Shown: positions 62,071-64,000 of the stretch, piece after piece
Position numbering within the stretch: position 1 is the first letter of the stretch
Layout of the letters: every line of letters starts with the position of its first letter
Source: CBDDBK01 sp965225715
Lineage (GTDB): Bacteria > Bacteroidota > Bacteroidia > Cytophagales > Flammeovirgaceae
Length of the DNA: 64,000 nucleotides
NCBI GenBank assembly: GCA_965225715.1
Contig: CBDDBK010000002.1
Location: 558,001-622,000 of the forward strand
Reading direction: 5' to 3'
Position numbers and translations under genes: made by a program
The notes under the pieces: generated by a model
Databases searched by the model: none
Seen by the model: the letters and a program-made list of their open reading frames with translations, nothing else
Told to the model about the DNA's origin: nothing

Positions 62071-64000
62071 TTATAAGTCAGTTATTCGAAAAATAGTAAT
62101 TCCATCATCATTATACCCTGACACATAAAGATAAGTTTCCCCATTAACAGTAACTGATTCTATAGAAGAAGCACCATCTAAAGTTAAAGTCTCATCATCA
62201 GAAATATTAATAAGTGTAGTCAAACTACCATCAGATGAAACTAAAAAACCAACAAGCCCATTATCTCTGGTTGCAAAAAGAAAGGTTGTTCCATTAACAG
62301 TAATTATTTCTAATCCACGAGGTTCATTTAAATTCACATTTGGGTCAAAAAAATTATATACCGAAGTTAGTATACCTAAAGGAGAAACTGAAAAGACACT
62401 GATCCCATCATCACTAAACCCTAGCGCAAAGAGATAGGTTGTTCCTGAAATAGAAGCTATTTTCAGATTACTAACTCCATTTAATCTTAAAGTACTATTA
62501 TCGCTAACATTATCAACGTTAGTCAAAGTGCCATCGGGTAAAATTGAAAAGACACTGATTCCATCATCAGGATGGCCTGCTCCTATAAAGAGATAATTTA
62601 ATAGTCCAAATGTAGCTGTAGTCATCCCAAATATTGTATTTAATTTTAAAGTGCTATTATCAGCAACATTATTAACATAAGTTAGAACACCAGCATCCGA
62701 AACTGAAAAAACACTGATTCCTTGATCACCATTACTTCCTTGATGATTGTCGGTTCCTCCTACAAAAAGGTAAGTAGTTCCTAAAATATTAATTGTCATT
62801 ACCGAGTAAGGTTTCTCTAAGTGCAAAGTGTTATTATTACCAACATTATCAACATTATTTAAGATACCTGCGTCTGAAACTGAAAAAACACTAACTCCAT
62901 CATCAGCAGATCCTATTGCAAAAAGGTAAGTTGTCCCTGAAATAACAGTTGTTGTTAATCTTACAACCCCATCTAGATACAAGGTTCCGTTATCATTAAC
63001 TGCATCTACTTGATTCAAAACACCTCCAGATGAAACTGAAAAAACACCTACACCATCATCATTAGCCGCTGCTGTAAAAATGTAAGTTGTCCCTGAAATA
63101 ACAGCTGTTGTCATTGACGTAACCGATCGTAAATTTAAAGTTTCAGTATCTACAATAATATCAATACCAGTTAATTCAATAACATTTTTAACCGAAATAG
63201 AAATATTACCTTCAGTGTTATTTCCGCCGACATCTGTAACATCTATGCGCAAGGTATAATTTGTTAGAGTTTCGTAATCTAATAAGGAAGATACTGTGAT
63301 AAGTCCATCATTGGAAAGTGCAAAAGCATTATCTGTTGTATTACCTAATGCAAAGCTATAAGATGCTATACCTACATCGTCTGTGGCCAAAATTTGCCCC
63401 ACCACATCACCAATTTTAGCTGATTCCAATACCGAAAAAGTAGATGATATTATAGTTGGAGGCTCATCTACATCATTTACTTTAATGACAAAAGCCATTT
63501 GAAAAGTTCCACCGTTTCCATCATTGGTCTGCACACGTATTTCTAAGATAGAGTCGCTTTCATAATCTATAACTCCATTTGAAAGCAAGGAATTACCTGA
63601 GGTGGTAAAAAGAGCATTATCAGTATCTCCGTTCCCTGGAACTAAAGTGTAACTGTGGGTTGAATTATCTACATCTGTGGTTGTAAACGTGCCTACCGGG
63701 GTACCTATAGGAATATTTTCTTCTATTTGGGAAGCTGATAAAGCTATAGCAGTAGGCGCATCATTAATACTACTTACGCTAAAAGTAATAGCCATTTGAA
63801 AAGTTCCACCGTTTCCATCGTTGGTCTGCACACGTATTTCCAAACTAGAGTCGCTTTCATAATCTATAGCACTATCGAAAAATAAAGAATCATCAGAAAT
63901 TACAAAAAGATTGTTATGCTTATCTCCACTCCCCGGAACCAGGGTATAGCTGTGGGTATCTGAAATATCTGGATCTGTGGTTGTAAAAGTACCTACCAAT
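62071..64000 (-). CDS. Secreted cadherin-repeat / propeller protein, copy 2 (5' end outside window)
   Basis: At least 643 codons; the start is beyond the right edge. The visible part has the last two to three cadherin repeats, then the same seven propeller repeats ending ITIFRITDL. It differs from copy 1 at scattered codons (for example LFATRDNGLVGF against LFATGSIDDGLVGF, and loss of a Gly in the DNSTHSYTLV segment) while the adjacent noncoding DNA is unchanged. The frame is intact, so both copies could be functional. Confidence 0.8.
   Translation of the reverse strand, partial: LVGTFTTTDPDISDTHSYTLVPGSGDKHNNLFVISDDSLFFDSAIDYESDSSLEIRVQTNDGNGGTFQMAITFSVSSINDAPTAIALSASQIEENIPIGTPVGTFTTTDVDNSTHSYTLVPGNGDTDNALFTTSGNSLLSNGVIDYESDSILEIRVQTNDGNGGTFQMAFVIKVNDVDEPPTIISSTFSVLESAKIGDVVGQILATDDVGIASYSFALGNTTDNAFALSNDGLITVSSLLDYETLTNYTLRIDVTDVGGNNTEGNISISVKNVIELTGIDIIVDTETLNLRSVTSMTTAVISGTTYIFTAAANDDGVGVFSVSSGGVLNQVDAVNDNGTLYLDGVVRLTTTVISGTTYLFAIGSADDGVSVFSVSDAGILNNVDNVGNNNTLHLEKPYSVMTINILGTTYLFVGGTDNHQGSNGDQGISVFSVSDAGVLTYVNNVADNSTLKLNTIFGMTTATFGLLNYLFIGAGHPDDGISVFSILPDGTLTNVDNVSDNSTLRLNGVSNLKIASISGTTYLFALGFSDDGISVFSVSPLGILTSVYNFFDPNVNLNEPRGLEIITVNGTTFLFATRDNGLVGFLVSSDGSLTTLINISDDETLTLDGASSIESVTVNGETYLYVSGYNDDGITIFRITDL

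Overview
The window is AT-rich DNA from a member of the Bacteroidota. The evidence is a secreted protein ending in a type B sorting domain of the type IX secretion system (T9SS), a GldN/PorN-like T9SS component, a TonB-dependent receptor with a carboxypeptidase-D-like N-terminal domain, the alternative GlmU-like enzyme, a Na+-NQR subunit, and promoter-like TAnnTTTG elements. I cannot assign a genus. There is no rRNA, no CRISPR array and one tRNA (Arg, anticodon TCG).

Layout. 1-6.7 kb: two restriction-endonuclease-fold genes and a 1770-aa secreted adhesin-like protein. 6.8-8.3 kb: a mobile-element scar made of a MITE, a tail of an Rpn transposase and a broken IS630. 8.3-13.7 kb: a TonB-dependent receptor with an SGNH-hydrolase lipoprotein, then a DoxX protein. 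13.8-15.4 kb: a broken IS481 and gene debris. 15.4-19.2 kb: a membrane pyrophosphatase with an OmpA-like tail and a HEPN-MNT toxin-antitoxin pair. 19.2-31.7 kb: leuS, a broken IS5, aroA, iadA, the GlmU-like gene, an MsbA-type exporter, a GT2 glycosyltransferase and an NRDE protein. 31.7-37.2 kb: a small outer-membrane protein, an intact Rpn transposase, a GT-C membrane glycosyltransferase, gldN-like and pyrE. 37.4-42.2 kb: an overlapping gene pair encoding a NYN nuclease and a NACHT-type STAND ATPase, which is the best candidate for an undescribed system, followed by an outer-membrane barrel gene. 42.3-52.8 kb: single housekeeping genes on alternating strands (M20 dipeptidase, mlaE, DUF4340-like, ArsR-like, tRNA-Arg, thioesterase, SDR, MazG-like, OmpA-like, DNA adenine methyltransferase, atpC, rhodanese, lipoprotein). 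53.1-58.9 kb: nqrF, rplV and atpA, each outside its usual operon, around IS1 and IS701-like scars and an IS-truncated PIN toxin gene. 59.0-64.0 kb: two tandem copies of a large cadherin/beta-propeller surface protein.

Three themes stand out. Genes that normally sit in strict operons (atpC, atpA, nqrF, rplV, mlaE, gldN) stand alone here. Five of the six transposase loci with a recognisable coding remnant are broken, and two families of short intergenic repeats (a TA-flanked MITE and a palindromic 3'-end repeat) fill the spacers, so the chromosome has probably been heavily reshuffled by past insertion-sequence activity. The accessory content is conflict-type: a NYN-NACHT pair, a HEPN-MNT pair, a PIN module, a solitary DNA methyltransferase and Uma2/PD-(D/E)XK genes. 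Assignments rest on reading motifs in the translations; no database search was run.
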